Shown here piece by piece: positions 34,871 through 43,383 of a stretch of DNA of 64,000 nt. Position numbers and translations under genes: made by a program. How positions within the stretch are numbered: the stretch's first letter is position 1; each line of letters opens with the position of its first letter. Source of the DNA: Teredinibacter turnerae (lineage in GTDB: Bacteria; Pseudomonadota; Gammaproteobacteria; Pseudomonadales; Cellvibrionaceae); the NCBI RefSeq assembly GCF_037935975.1, contig NZ_CP149817.1, positions 1 through 64,000 of the forward strand, given 5' to 3'. Under the pieces are notes generated by a model. That model made no database searches and was not told the origin of the DNA. It saw only the letters and a list, made by a program, of their open reading frames with translations.

Positions 34871-37800
34871 TTAATTAACCGGGTCGGTGGCAACCCGTTT
34901 TGCGATGACGGTAGAGCGCAGATAACTGGTGGCCTCGACGGCATCCATAGGCGCGGAAATCAGGTAACCCTGACCGTAGTCGCAACTGTAAGAGGCGAGA
35001 ATATCGCGCTGTTCTTCAGTTTCGATGCCTTCTGCCACGACCCGCATATTGAGTGTGTGGGCGAGGTTAATGGTGGCGCGCACAATTTCGTTGGCGTTAC
35101 CGGTATCGTTTTTATTGTTTACCAGGGCGGTCACAAAAGCGCGGTCAATTTTTAGTTGCTGGACCGGCAGGCGATCCAGATAACTCAGCGATGAATAGCC
35201 AGTGCCAAAATCATCAATTGCCAGTTCAATACCCCGCTCGCGCAACCCTTCCAGCAGCATATCCACGGTGTCGGTATTTTCCATCAGTGCCGACTCGGTG
35301 ATTTCAAACCGAATTTTATCGGGTGATGCACCGGTTTCGCGAAATACATCGTCGATGCGAGACAACAAATCGGCCTGTCTCATCTGCAACGGCGACAGAT
35401 TTACCGCAATTTTGGGGGTATTTTGCAGGCCGAACTCCGCCTGCCAGCTGTTGATCTGTAAGCAGGCTTTGCGCAGCACCCAGATTCCCAGATCAAAAAT
35501 AAGGCCGATAGACTCTGCCACGGCAATAAACTGCTCGGTGGGCACGTTGCCGCGCTGGGTGTGATGCCAGCGCAACAAGACTTCAAAGCTGCGCAGCCGA
35601 TGATGTTTTAAATGCAGAATTGGCTGATAAGCGATAGTCAGCTCGTCGTGGCTGAGTGCGCGGCGCAGGTCCACTTCCATCAGTGTCTTGTCGAGCATGG
35701 TGCGCAGCACATCGTGATCGAATAGCTGGTACACCCCCCTGCCCCGCTCTTTCGCGCGCTGCATGGCAATGTTCGCATTGCGCAGTAACTGGGTTGCTTC
35801 GTTGTACTGTTTATCGGCGAATAGAATACCGATGCTGACGCCAAAGCTGATTTGCAGCTGATCGACGGAAAACTTCTGCTGGAAGGTTGCAATGATGCGG
35901 TTGGCGACCGTCACTGCTTCTGTGCGATTGCTGACGTTGTCGATCACCACCGCGAATTCGTCGCTGCCCAGGCGCACGCAGTGGCCGCTGTCAGGCAGCA
36001 ACCGGCGCAGGCGCCGCGCGACTTCACCGAGGAGTTTGTCCCCCACCAAGTGACCGTGACTATCGTTGATACGGCGAAAGCGGTCGCCACCGATATAGAG
36101 CAAGGCGAAGGGCAATTGGCCCTGTTCGATAAGCTGGCGCAAGTGGTCCAATAGCCAGACCCGGTTTTTTAACCCGGTGAGTGTGTCGTGGTACGCCATG
36201 TATTGCGCTCGCGCTTCTGATTCGCGCCTTTCTTCGATTTCTTTGCTCAGCTCCTGAGTGCGGTGTACTACCCGTTGCTCGAGTTCGGTGTTGAGTTGCA
36301 CTACCCGCTGGTTGGCATAGCGCAACTGGGTGGTTTGCTGCTCCACCAACTCCTGCAGCTCGCGTTCGCGCATATGGTTGGTGCGAACCCGCCACTGACT
36401 AAATGCGTAAATAACGAATATTGCGAGCAGGGCATAGCCGGCAAACGCCCACCAGGTCTGCCACCAGGCGGGCAAAATTACCAGATTGATGACCCGCGCA
36501 CTGCTATTCCATACCCCTTCGTTATTGGCGCTGAGTATCTGAAATTGATAGTGTCCGGCGGCAAGGTTGGTGTAGCGCACGCGGCGGCCGCTGCTGTCGG
36601 TTTCGAGCCAGGTATCTTCCAAACCAAACAGGCGGTAGCGGAAGCGGTTTTTTTCGGGGTTGATTAAGTTCAGTGCGGTAAAGGTGAAGGTAATATCCCG
36701 CTGGCTGTAGGGTAAAACCAGTTCGCGCGTGCGATTAAGGGGTTTTTGTAGCCAGGGGCTTTGGCCCGGCACCACGGGTTGCTGGAACAATTCCAGGCCC
36801 GTGAAGTGTACCGGTGGCGCGTGCTCGTTTACCGGCAAATGGGCCGGGTCGAACTCGTTGAGTCCGCTGGTGGTCCCGAAATACATCTCGCCGGTACTCG
36901 CCAGCAGGTGGCTGTTCCGGTTGAATTGCGCGCCAGCGAGCCCATCGTGCTCGCTGAAGTTTTCGAAGCGCTCGCTGCGCGGGTCGAATTTGCTCAGGCC
37001 GTTACGGGTACCAATCCACAGCATGCCGTTGCTGTCTTCTTCTATGGAAACGACAAAGCTGTCAGCCAGGCCGTCGGCGGGGGTGTAGCTGCGCAAGGTA
37101 TTTGCCACCGGTCGGTAGCGCACCAGATTTTCGGAGGTGGCGAGCCAGAGGTCGCCGTTGGCATCCAGGTGAATGTCAAACACGCTGCTATGCAGGGTTT
37201 GCGATAATGGGTGGAATTTCCCGGTGCTGAGTGAGTAGCTTTCGAGCCCGTTGTAGCCGCCGATCCACACGTCCCCCTCGGGTGTGATTGCAAAATCGTT
37301 GATCGAGTAGTTTTCGCCGGACGGGTTGTCACCGCTGGCGTAGGGGTTGCGGGTCTCGTAGTGCTCCGTAGCGGGGTCGAAAATCTGAAAGCCGCGGCCC
37401 CAGGTGCTGAGCATCAGGCGGTCGTCATCCAGCGGCAGGATGCGAAAGATGTTGTTGCTGCTCAGGGTCTGATTATCCGCACGCGCCGGGTCACGTACAT
37501 AGTGTGTAAACCGGTTGGTGCGTGGGTCGAATGCGTTCAGGCCACCACCCCAGGTGCCGACCCAAACCCGACCTTGCGAGTCTTCCGCGAGAGAGATAAC
37601 CGAATCGCTGGACAGGCTGTCTGGGTCGTTAGGGTCGTGCTGGTAGTGATCGAACTGGCCGGTGGACGGCTCCAGGACATTGAGTCCGCCACCGTCGGTT
37701 GCAATCCAGATACGCCCGTCGCGGGCTTCCAGCAAATCGAGAATATTATTGAAGCTGAGTGCGTTGCTGAACTCCAGGCTGTGCCGATAGTTAGTGAACT

Positions 37801-38809
37801 TTTCAATGTCTGGACTGATGCGATAAACCCCGTAAGGACCGAGTGCGAGCCACAGGTTGCGTTCGACATCTTCGTAGATGTTCATGAGCGAGCCGGGTGG
37901 CAGAGTATTGCGGGTGAACAGCGTCGCAGGCAGGTGAGCGAAGTCGTCGGTTTCCGGGCGGTAGTATTGGAGGCCCTCTTTGTCGGTGCCGACCCACATG
38001 CGCTCACTGGCATCTTCGTACAGGGCCCACAGGTTGTCAGTAGCCAGACTCCCGGGGTCGGCCGGGTTGGCGTGGAATTGGCGCGTTGTGCCCGTCTCCG
38101 GGTTTACCGTAATCAGGCCTGCGTCCGATGCGACCCAAAGCAGGCCGGTATGGTCTTCGCAGATTGCGCGCACGGTTTGGGTTCCGGGAACGAAATCCAG
38201 TGGCAGGCTAAACGGCCGCGCGATGCGATCAGTCACCGACATCCGATAGACACCATCACTGGAGGCAACCCAAAAACTGTCGCCGCGCGCGCTCGGCGCC
38301 AGGTCCCGAATTTCGCCGCGTTCCGAATTGGCAAAATAGCGGTTTAACACTTCACCCCGCTGCGGGTCGAATTCCACCAGGCCGAAAGCATCGCCTGCGA
38401 TCCATAAATGCCCCTGGTTGTCTTCCAGCATGTCGCGTGCTGAGCGCCCGGCAAACGGGTAGTAGTTGGTAAAGCTTTCGTCGTCCGGATTGTAGCGGCT
38501 GAGGCTGTGGCCAATGATCCACAGCTCCCCGGCGCTGGTTATCAGCAGGTTGGTAGCGATGTTGGTGCCAATCGATTTGGGGTTGGTTTCGTCGTGATTG
38601 AATACCCGTAGTTTGTAGCCGTCGTAGCGTTTCAGACCGTTGTCTGTTGCGATCCAGAGAAAGCCTTCCGCATCGCGCACGGTGGCGGTGGCCAGATCAG
38701 GGCGCGGTTTTTCCTCCAGATAAAGTGGGTAAGCGCGATATTTTTCCTGCGCCGCACACACCGTGGCGACGCAGAGCAGCAACAGGGCAAGCAGGTTAGG
38801 CCATTTCAT
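34871..38809 (-). CDS. propeller sensor with GGDEF and EAL domains
   Basis: A 1312-residue hybrid. A signal peptide (LLALLLLCVATVCA-AQE) is followed by two seven-bladed propellers built from at least ten Reg_prop repeats (for example FLWIATDNGLKRYD, RVWVGTWGGGLNAFDP, MLWIGTRNGLSKFDP), a Y_Y_Y domain (about residues 690-770), a membrane helix (about 785-805) and a coiled coil. Then come a GGDEF domain with RLGSDEF and an EAL domain with FEVLLRW in place of EALLRW but intact DDFGTGYSSLSYL and VVAEGIE. Periplasmic sensing is expected to set cyclic-di-GMP levels. The start overlaps the upstream GGDEF gene by 14 bases. Confidence 0.9.
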   Translation of the reverse strand: MKWPNLLALLLLCVATVCAAQEKYRAYPLYLEEKPRPDLATATVRDAEGFLWIATDNGLKRYDGYKLRVFNHDETNPKSIGTNIATNLLITSAGELWIIGHSLSRYNPDDESFTNYYPFAGRSARDMLEDNQGHLWIAGDAFGLVEFDPQRGEVLNRYFANSERGEIRDLAPSARGDSFWVASSDGVYRMSVTDRIARPFSLPLDFVPGTQTVRAICEDHTGLLWVASDAGLITVNPETGTTRQFHANPADPGSLATDNLWALYEDASERMWVGTDKEGLQYYRPETDDFAHLPATLFTRNTLPPGSLMNIYEDVERNLWLALGPYGVYRISPDIEKFTNYRHSLEFSNALSFNNILDLLEARDGRIWIATDGGGLNVLEPSTGQFDHYQHDPNDPDSLSSDSVISLAEDSQGRVWVGTWGGGLNAFDPRTNRFTHYVRDPARADNQTLSSNNIFRILPLDDDRLMLSTWGRGFQIFDPATEHYETRNPYASGDNPSGENYSINDFAITPEGDVWIGGYNGLESYSLSTGKFHPLSQTLHSSVFDIHLDANGDLWLATSENLVRYRPVANTLRSYTPADGLADSFVVSIEEDSNGMLWIGTRNGLSKFDPRSERFENFSEHDGLAGAQFNRNSHLLASTGEMYFGTTSGLNEFDPAHLPVNEHAPPVHFTGLELFQQPVVPGQSPWLQKPLNRTRELVLPYSQRDITFTFTALNLINPEKNRFRYRLFGLEDTWLETDSSGRRVRYTNLAAGHYQFQILSANNEGVWNSSARVINLVILPAWWQTWWAFAGYALLAIFVIYAFSQWRVRTNHMRERELQELVEQQTTQLRYANQRVVQLNTELEQRVVHRTQELSKEIEERRESEARAQYMAYHDTLTGLKNRVWLLDHLRQLIEQGQLPFALLYIGGDRFRRINDSHGHLVGDKLLGEVARRLRRLLPDSGHCVRLGSDEFAVVIDNVSNRTEAVTVANRIIATFQQKFSVDQLQISFGVSIGILFADKQYNEATQLLRNANIAMQRAKERGRGVYQLFDHDVLRTMLDKTLMEVDLRRALSHDELTIAYQPILHLKHHRLRSFEVLLRWHHTQRGNVPTEQFIAVAESIGLIFDLGIWVLRKACLQINSWQAEFGLQNTPKIAVNLSPLQMRQADLLSRIDDVFRETGASPDKIRFEITESALMENTDTVDMLLEGLRERGIELAIDDFGTGYSSLSYLDRLPVQQLKIDRAFVTALVNNKNDTGNANEIVRATINLAHTLNMRVVAEGIETEEQRDILASYSCDYGQGYLISAPMDAVEATSYLRSTVIAKRVATDPVN

Positions 38810-40091
38810 ATTTCACCCGGTTGCGGCCGCTGCGCTTGGCGTGCTGGAGCGCCGTGCCTGCGCGTGTGAGGGCCTGTTGAAAACTTTCGCTACCACCAAT
38901 GGCAGCGACCCCAATACTGGTGGTCACATTAAATCCGGGTGCTGGTGACAGATGGGTGCGCTCAGTAAGTTGTCGCAGTTTTTCGGCGCGATATAACGCA
39001 TCCTGTTGGTTTTCTGCTACGCATACCAACAGAAACTCTTCGCTGCCCCAACGGGCGAAAATATCGCTGCTTTCCAGGTTCATCTGAATAAGTGCCGAAA
39101 ATGCCTTTAAAATGGCGTCGCCTTTATCGTGCCCGAACTGCTCGTTAATAAGTTTGAAGTTGTCGAGGTTCAGCAACAAAACCGCGGTAAAAGCTTTGCT
39201 GTAGGTGTTTTGGTAGAGCCTTTTGATGTGTTCTTCTGCGCCGCGGCGGTTGAGTATGCCGGTGAGCGGGTCTTTGTGGGCGAGTTTTTGCAAGCTGGCT
39301 TTTTCAATCGCGAGACTGCGCTGGCGCCGTTGCAGAGCGCGCTGGCGCTTGCGATTGTAGGCAGCGACCCAGTAAAGCTGCCACAACAGCAGACAGCCCT
39401 CAGTAACGAACAGCAGCATCCAGGCCACCAGCACCCAGGTGAGCATTTGTGCAGTGCTGAGCCAGCGCCCCACCAGCTCGACTTTCTCCACCCGCAATTG
39501 GTGATGCCCCGGTTCAATAAAGTTAATGCCGATTTGAGTGATGTTGCTCAGCTCAACCGCTGACCAACGGTGTCGCTCCATGTGTTCCCGCAGCCACCAG
39601 TCGGCGACTGCAAACCGATTGAGTGGCACATTGATTTGGTTGCTGCTCATTTCCCTAAAGGCGAAAAGCGCGGACATGAATTTGGTGGTCGCGCTGTCGT
39701 CGGGCATGGAGTAGTGGGGGTTATAGTTGCGCATAAACACGCGCAGGTTGTCAGCACCGCCCTGGTAATGCAGGGTAAGGCGTATGGAATCGTACTCGCT
39801 GAGGTCAATGCCATTAACTTCATGCCGGTCCCACACCAGCGCAAAACCGCAGCCGTAGTCGTAAGTTGGTAAGTAGTCACACACCCATTCGCTTTCGCGT
39901 TCATTGACCCACTGATTGGATTCACCCTGTTCAGGGTCGATAAACCCATAAATGATTTGTTCGACCCCCGCCGCCGGGTGTAGCTGGCGGATTTTAGCGG
40001 GCAGGAGATAGTGACCCAGTAGCAGGAGTAACGTTGCGGCGAGCATAGCCAGCCGCAAGCGCTTGGTATGGCGTAGCGGGTTAGCGGTCAT
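38796..40091 (-). CDS. diguanylate cyclase with extracytoplasmic sensory domain
   Basis: The 431-residue protein has an N-terminal helix (about 13-30) and a periplasmic domain (about 40-205) with WVCDYLPTYDYGCGFALVW, DSIRLTLHYQGGADNLRVFMRNY and HHQLRVEKVELVG, resembling a galactose-binding (CBM11-like) jelly roll. A second membrane helix (about 215-240), a coiled coil and a GGDEF domain with DPLTGILNRRG, DNFKLINEQFGHDKGD and ARWGSEEF complete it. GSEEF is a tolerated variant, so activity is plausible. Overlapping its neighbours on both sides, it is the middle gene of a three-gene operon. Confidence 0.88.
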   Translation of the reverse strand: MTANPLRHTKRLRLAMLAATLLLLLGHYLLPAKIRQLHPAAGVEQIIYGFIDPEQGESNQWVNERESEWVCDYLPTYDYGCGFALVWDRHEVNGIDLSEYDSIRLTLHYQGGADNLRVFMRNYNPHYSMPDDSATTKFMSALFAFREMSSNQINVPLNRFAVADWWLREHMERHRWSAVELSNITQIGINFIEPGHHQLRVEKVELVGRWLSTAQMLTWVLVAWMLLFVTEGCLLLWQLYWVAAYNRKRQRALQRRQRSLAIEKASLQKLAHKDPLTGILNRRGAEEHIKRLYQNTYSKAFTAVLLLNLDNFKLINEQFGHDKGDAILKAFSALIQMNLESSDIFARWGSEEFLLVCVAENQQDALYRAEKLRQLTERTHLSPAPGFNVTTSIGVAAIGGSESFQQALTRAGTALQHAKRSGRNRVKYEMA

Positions 40092-41820
40092 CGTCAGCCT
40101 CTGCGTAAGATGGTTGCTGCAAGCGACTGTGGGTCTGTAGCGTCTGGTAGAGGGCCCATTCCGCGCGGTTCAGTGTTTCTTCGAACGCTTCCCCGTTAAT
40201 CGCGAGCGTAAAACCCACGTGGGCGATGACCGGGCCGGCAGCACAGTGGGAAAAATCATGCGCGTCCACCAGACGATGAATCTGTTCAGCGGTGTGTTCC
40301 AAATGGCTCAAGCTGGTGCCGCACAGCAATAGCACGATTTCGCCATCGGCCTGTTGGGCGATGTAACTCTGATGATAGTGCTGCTGACTGAGCAGGCGAC
40401 CGACTTCGCGCCCGAGCGCGTTGGCGGCTTCGATTCCAGCGCGTTCATCGGTAAGGTCGACCCGCACGACCAGCAGGCCGCTGTTTTCGGCCCGGTGGAT
40501 TGCCTGAAAGCGGGCGATCAGCTTGGCCATGGGCACTAATGCTGAATCGTCGTCGGTGACCTCTCCGTCGTGCAGCGGCGAATGCGGTTTGCCTAGCTGA
40601 GTTGCGCGCCAACGGCGGTAGCGGGGGTAGCCCAATTCTGCACAGGCCAGCACAAACCATAGGCCACTCAGCATGAACACCAGTGCCGACCATGTGATGC
40701 GTTCACCTTGCAGCTCGATCTTACCCACCTGAATTTTGTGAACCCCATGCTCCAGGAAGTCGAACCCAATGCGCACGACATTATTCAGATCGCGACTCGC
40801 GTGAGCGAGGGGGCGATCGGTTGCCTCCAGCCACCACTCGGCAACGCGAAACTGGCTTAGTGGTACCTGTGCGGCACCCGCTTTGAGGTCCTCGGTGTGA
40901 AGGTAGGTGATCATATATTTGGTGGTGTCAGCGAGGCTCAAATCGGCGTCCGCCGGATCGAAGTTACGCACGTAGAGTCGCAAAAATTCGGCTCTGCCCT
41001 CGTAGTTGAGGGTGACGCGCAAGTTCTTGAAGGAGGACATATCCACGCCTCGCAATTGGGCGAGCGCCTTGTTGGGTTGTGGTGCTTGCGACCGGTCGAC
41101 CGTAGGCGGGATCAAGCAGCTTCGATTTTGTTCCCAGCCCCAGCCGTCGCCATCGCCGTCCACAATCGAGTTGGAGCAGTAAACAGCATTTTCACCGGGT
41201 GAGCGCTCGCCACTGACCTGCGGGTCGCTGGCTCCGCCGCGCACAACACAGGCAGCGTCTTCTTCGCGGCCCCAGCCGTCACCATCGGGATCGGATCCAG
41301 ACAGCGCGCAGTAGTGCCAGCCACTATTATCGGCAGCGTCGGCATTCGGCATACGGCAAGTGTGGTCGTCTTCCCAGCCCCAGCCGTCGCCATCCAAGTC
41401 CGCGGCGAGGGTTTCGCAGAGGGGAAACTCTGTCGCAGGGCGGGCTCTTTGCGCGCGCACCGCGGCGGGTACCAGGCAGCTGCGCTGGTGCTCCCAACCC
41501 CAACCATCGCCGTCGTGGTCTGTGGCGGCACTGGAGCAACTGGGCGGGCGCAGCGCGGAAGCCGCCTGCTCACCACCCGTCCAGCTCACAATGAATCCGC
41601 AGCTGTTGTCCGTGAACGCTCGCCGGTAGTCACAACGCCAGGCACTGTTGGCGCGCGCCAGCCAGTTGGCTGATCCGGCGGGACCGTAGATATCCGATAC
41701 AGCGTCACTGCGCGGGTAGATAACGACGTTTTTTAGGGGTATATAAGGATGTGCTAACAGTGCCAGCACCGTTAACAGGGCGAGAATAAATTTGTACAGG
41801 GTCCTTTGTATCGGTTTCAT
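40081..41820 (-). CDS. degenerate-GGDEF sensor with four DxDGDGWGWE repeats
   Basis: A 579-residue paralogue of the next gene from ATG 41820. The periplasmic jelly roll is interrupted by about 175 residues holding four units with the same plan: Cys, DxDxDG, WGWE, Cys. The Cys pairs are C95/C115, C135/C155, C171/C191 and C215/C235, always 20 apart, and DxDxDG suggests EF-hand-like Ca2+ loops. The jelly roll resumes at RGVDMSSFKNLRVTLNYEG. After a membrane helix (about 390-412) the GGDEF domain has QADGEIVLLL where GGDEF should be, so it cannot be a normal cyclase. First gene of the operon. Confidence 0.85.
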   Translation of the reverse strand: MKPIQRTLYKFILALLTVLALLAHPYIPLKNVVIYPRSDAVSDIYGPAGSANWLARANSAWRCDYRRAFTDNSCGFIVSWTGGEQAASALRPPSCSSAATDHDGDGWGWEHQRSCLVPAAVRAQRARPATEFPLCETLAADLDGDGWGWEDDHTCRMPNADAADNSGWHYCALSGSDPDGDGWGREEDAACVVRGGASDPQVSGERSPGENAVYCSNSIVDGDGDGWGWEQNRSCLIPPTVDRSQAPQPNKALAQLRGVDMSSFKNLRVTLNYEGRAEFLRLYVRNFDPADADLSLADTTKYMITYLHTEDLKAGAAQVPLSQFRVAEWWLEATDRPLAHASRDLNNVVRIGFDFLEHGVHKIQVGKIELQGERITWSALVFMLSGLWFVLACAELGYPRYRRWRATQLGKPHSPLHDGEVTDDDSALVPMAKLIARFQAIHRAENSGLLVVRVDLTDERAGIEAANALGREVGRLLSQQHYHQSYIAQQADGEIVLLLCGTSLSHLEHTAEQIHRLVDAHDFSHCAAGPVIAHVGFTLAINGEAFEETLNRAEWALYQTLQTHSRLQQPSYAEADDDR

Positions 41821-41957
41821 AGCGAGTGAACCGGGCTGATTGCAAACAGCCCGTGCCCCACAGAATCTGGGCCACGCAAGCAATCGTGAATTGTCGTTTT
41901 TATTGTGTTCTGAACGGCAGTATAAAGCAGGTTTGCCGAACAATTCGAGGGCCAGAT

Positions 41958-42854
41958 TTATTCAGGGGGAAGTGGCAGGGTGCGCGAGCGGCGCAGACCA
42001 TCAAAGCTGTAGATGGCGAGCGCCACCCAGATCAGGGCAAAGGTTACCGCCATCTGCCACACCAGTGGTTCGCGGAACCAGAAAATGGCCAGCAAAAATA
42101 CGATGCTGGGGGCCAGATATTGGATAAACCCGATGGTGGAGTACTTCAGTCGGGACACGCCGGATGCGAACAACAGCAGTGGAATACTGGTGATCGGGCC
42201 GGCCGCCATAAGTGCCACAGCAAAGCCGGGCCTGCCAGTGGCTTCGATAAACGAGAGCTTATCGGAAAACCAGCAAAAATAGATAAGTGTGGGCGGTAAC
42301 AACAGCAAGGTTTCGATAAACAACCCCTCCAGCGCCCCCACTTGCACGATTTTTCGCATCAGTCCGTAAAAGCCGAAGGCGAACGCAAGCGTCAGGGAAA
42401 TCACCGGCAGCTTGCCGAGGGTAATAATTTGCAGCAGCACCGCGGCCGCCGCCAGTGACACCGATACCCACTGCATGCGACGCAGCTTTTCGCCGAGAAA
42501 GAGGAGTCCGAATAACACGTTAATTAATGGGTTGATGTAATAGCCGATACTGGTATCCAGCAGGCGGTCGTTGTTGGAAGCCCAGATAAATACGATCCAG
42601 TTAACGGCGATAAATACCGCGGCGGCACTGAGAACCAGGAGTGTGCGGAGATTACACAAGTGCGGCCAGATATTTTTCCAGCGCCCCAGGGGAATGAGTA
42701 CCAGCCCGGTGAATAACACGGACCAGAGAATGCGGTGGACGAATATCTCGCCCTCAGGAATAGCATCCATCGCTTTGAAATAGAGTGGGACAAAGCCCCA
42801 GCAGCCGTAAGCACCTACCGCGAAGAGCAGGCCTTTGGCGGTCTCACTTTGCAA
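41958..42854 (-). CDS. rarD: RarD-type EamA/DMT transporter
   Basis: The 298-residue protein has ten predicted helices and the RarD pattern: GLLFAVGAYGCWGFVPLYFKAM at the N-terminus, HRILWSVLFTGLVL (about residues 41-54), NWIVFIWASNNDRLLDTSIGYYINPLINVLFG and GVSRLKYSTIGFIQYLAPSIVFLLA. The length matches RarD (about 295). Family members are drug/metabolite-type permeases of unclear substrate. It lies downstream of nothing on its strand (the sensor operon starts 138 bp to its left), and is divergent from the GIY-YIG gene. Confidence 0.9.
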   Translation of the reverse strand: MQSETAKGLLFAVGAYGCWGFVPLYFKAMDAIPEGEIFVHRILWSVLFTGLVLIPLGRWKNIWPHLCNLRTLLVLSAAAVFIAVNWIVFIWASNNDRLLDTSIGYYINPLINVLFGLLFLGEKLRRMQWVSVSLAAAAVLLQIITLGKLPVISLTLAFAFGFYGLMRKIVQVGALEGLFIETLLLLPPTLIYFCWFSDKLSFIEATGRPGFAVALMAAGPITSIPLLLFASGVSRLKYSTIGFIQYLAPSIVFLLAIFWFREPLVWQMAVTFALIWVALAIYSFDGLRRSRTLPLPPE

Positions 42855-43050
42855 AACTGGTGATTCCTTGTTCAGTTGACGTGTTAAGTGTCACTCTGGC
42901 GTGTAACGCTATTGCGTAACCGAGCGGACGAATAAGCGCGCTAACTTTACCGGTTTCAATGCGGGGAAACAATCGCCATGCCGGGTTTGGGGATACAGGA
43001 TCGACTGGTTACAATGCACGCCTTACAGCGCCTATCCGTTATGATTTTCT

Positions 43051-43317
43051 ATGAATTCCAATTGGTTTGTTTACATGGTGTGTTGCGCGGATCATACCCT
43101 TTACACGGGAGTCACTACCGATCCGGACCGGCGCCTGGCGGAGCACAACGGTATCGGCCGGGGTGCGCGCTACACACGCGTACGCCAGCCGGTCACGTTG
43201 GTTTACTGTGAGCCCGCAGATAACCGCGCTGCAGCCTGTCGTCGGGAAGCCGCCATTAAGGCGCTGCCACGACGGGCTAAACTGGCATTAATTCACAGTG
43301 CTACAAATTGTCGGTAA
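43051..43317 (+). CDS. GIY-YIG nuclease family protein (YhbQ-like)
   Basis: The 88-residue protein is a single GIY-YIG domain: WFVYMVCCADHTLYTGVTTD (residues 5-24; the GIY-YIG pair reads VYM...YTGVT), RRLAEHNGIGRGARYTR with the catalytic-type Arg, and EAAIKALPRRAKLALI. The length is that of YhbQ/UPF0213 proteins, which are single-domain nucleases of uncertain role. It precedes rapA by 66 bp and may be cotranscribed with it. Confidence 0.9.
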   Translation: MNSNWFVYMVCCADHTLYTGVTTDPDRRLAEHNGIGRGARYTRVRQPVTLVYCEPADNRAAACRREAAIKALPRRAKLALIHSATNCR

Positions 43318-43383
43318 TTTCCGTACAATGGCGGCCGCCCTTACCCGGGGTATTAAAGTAAGCGTTCCAGCAGGCTGAGTAAT

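Noticed and set aside
37361-38347. A 328-codon + strand frame within the large sensor gene
   Set aside because: It lies antisense to the Reg_prop propeller repeats, which are unmistakable on the minus strand; the frame is a codon-bias shadow.
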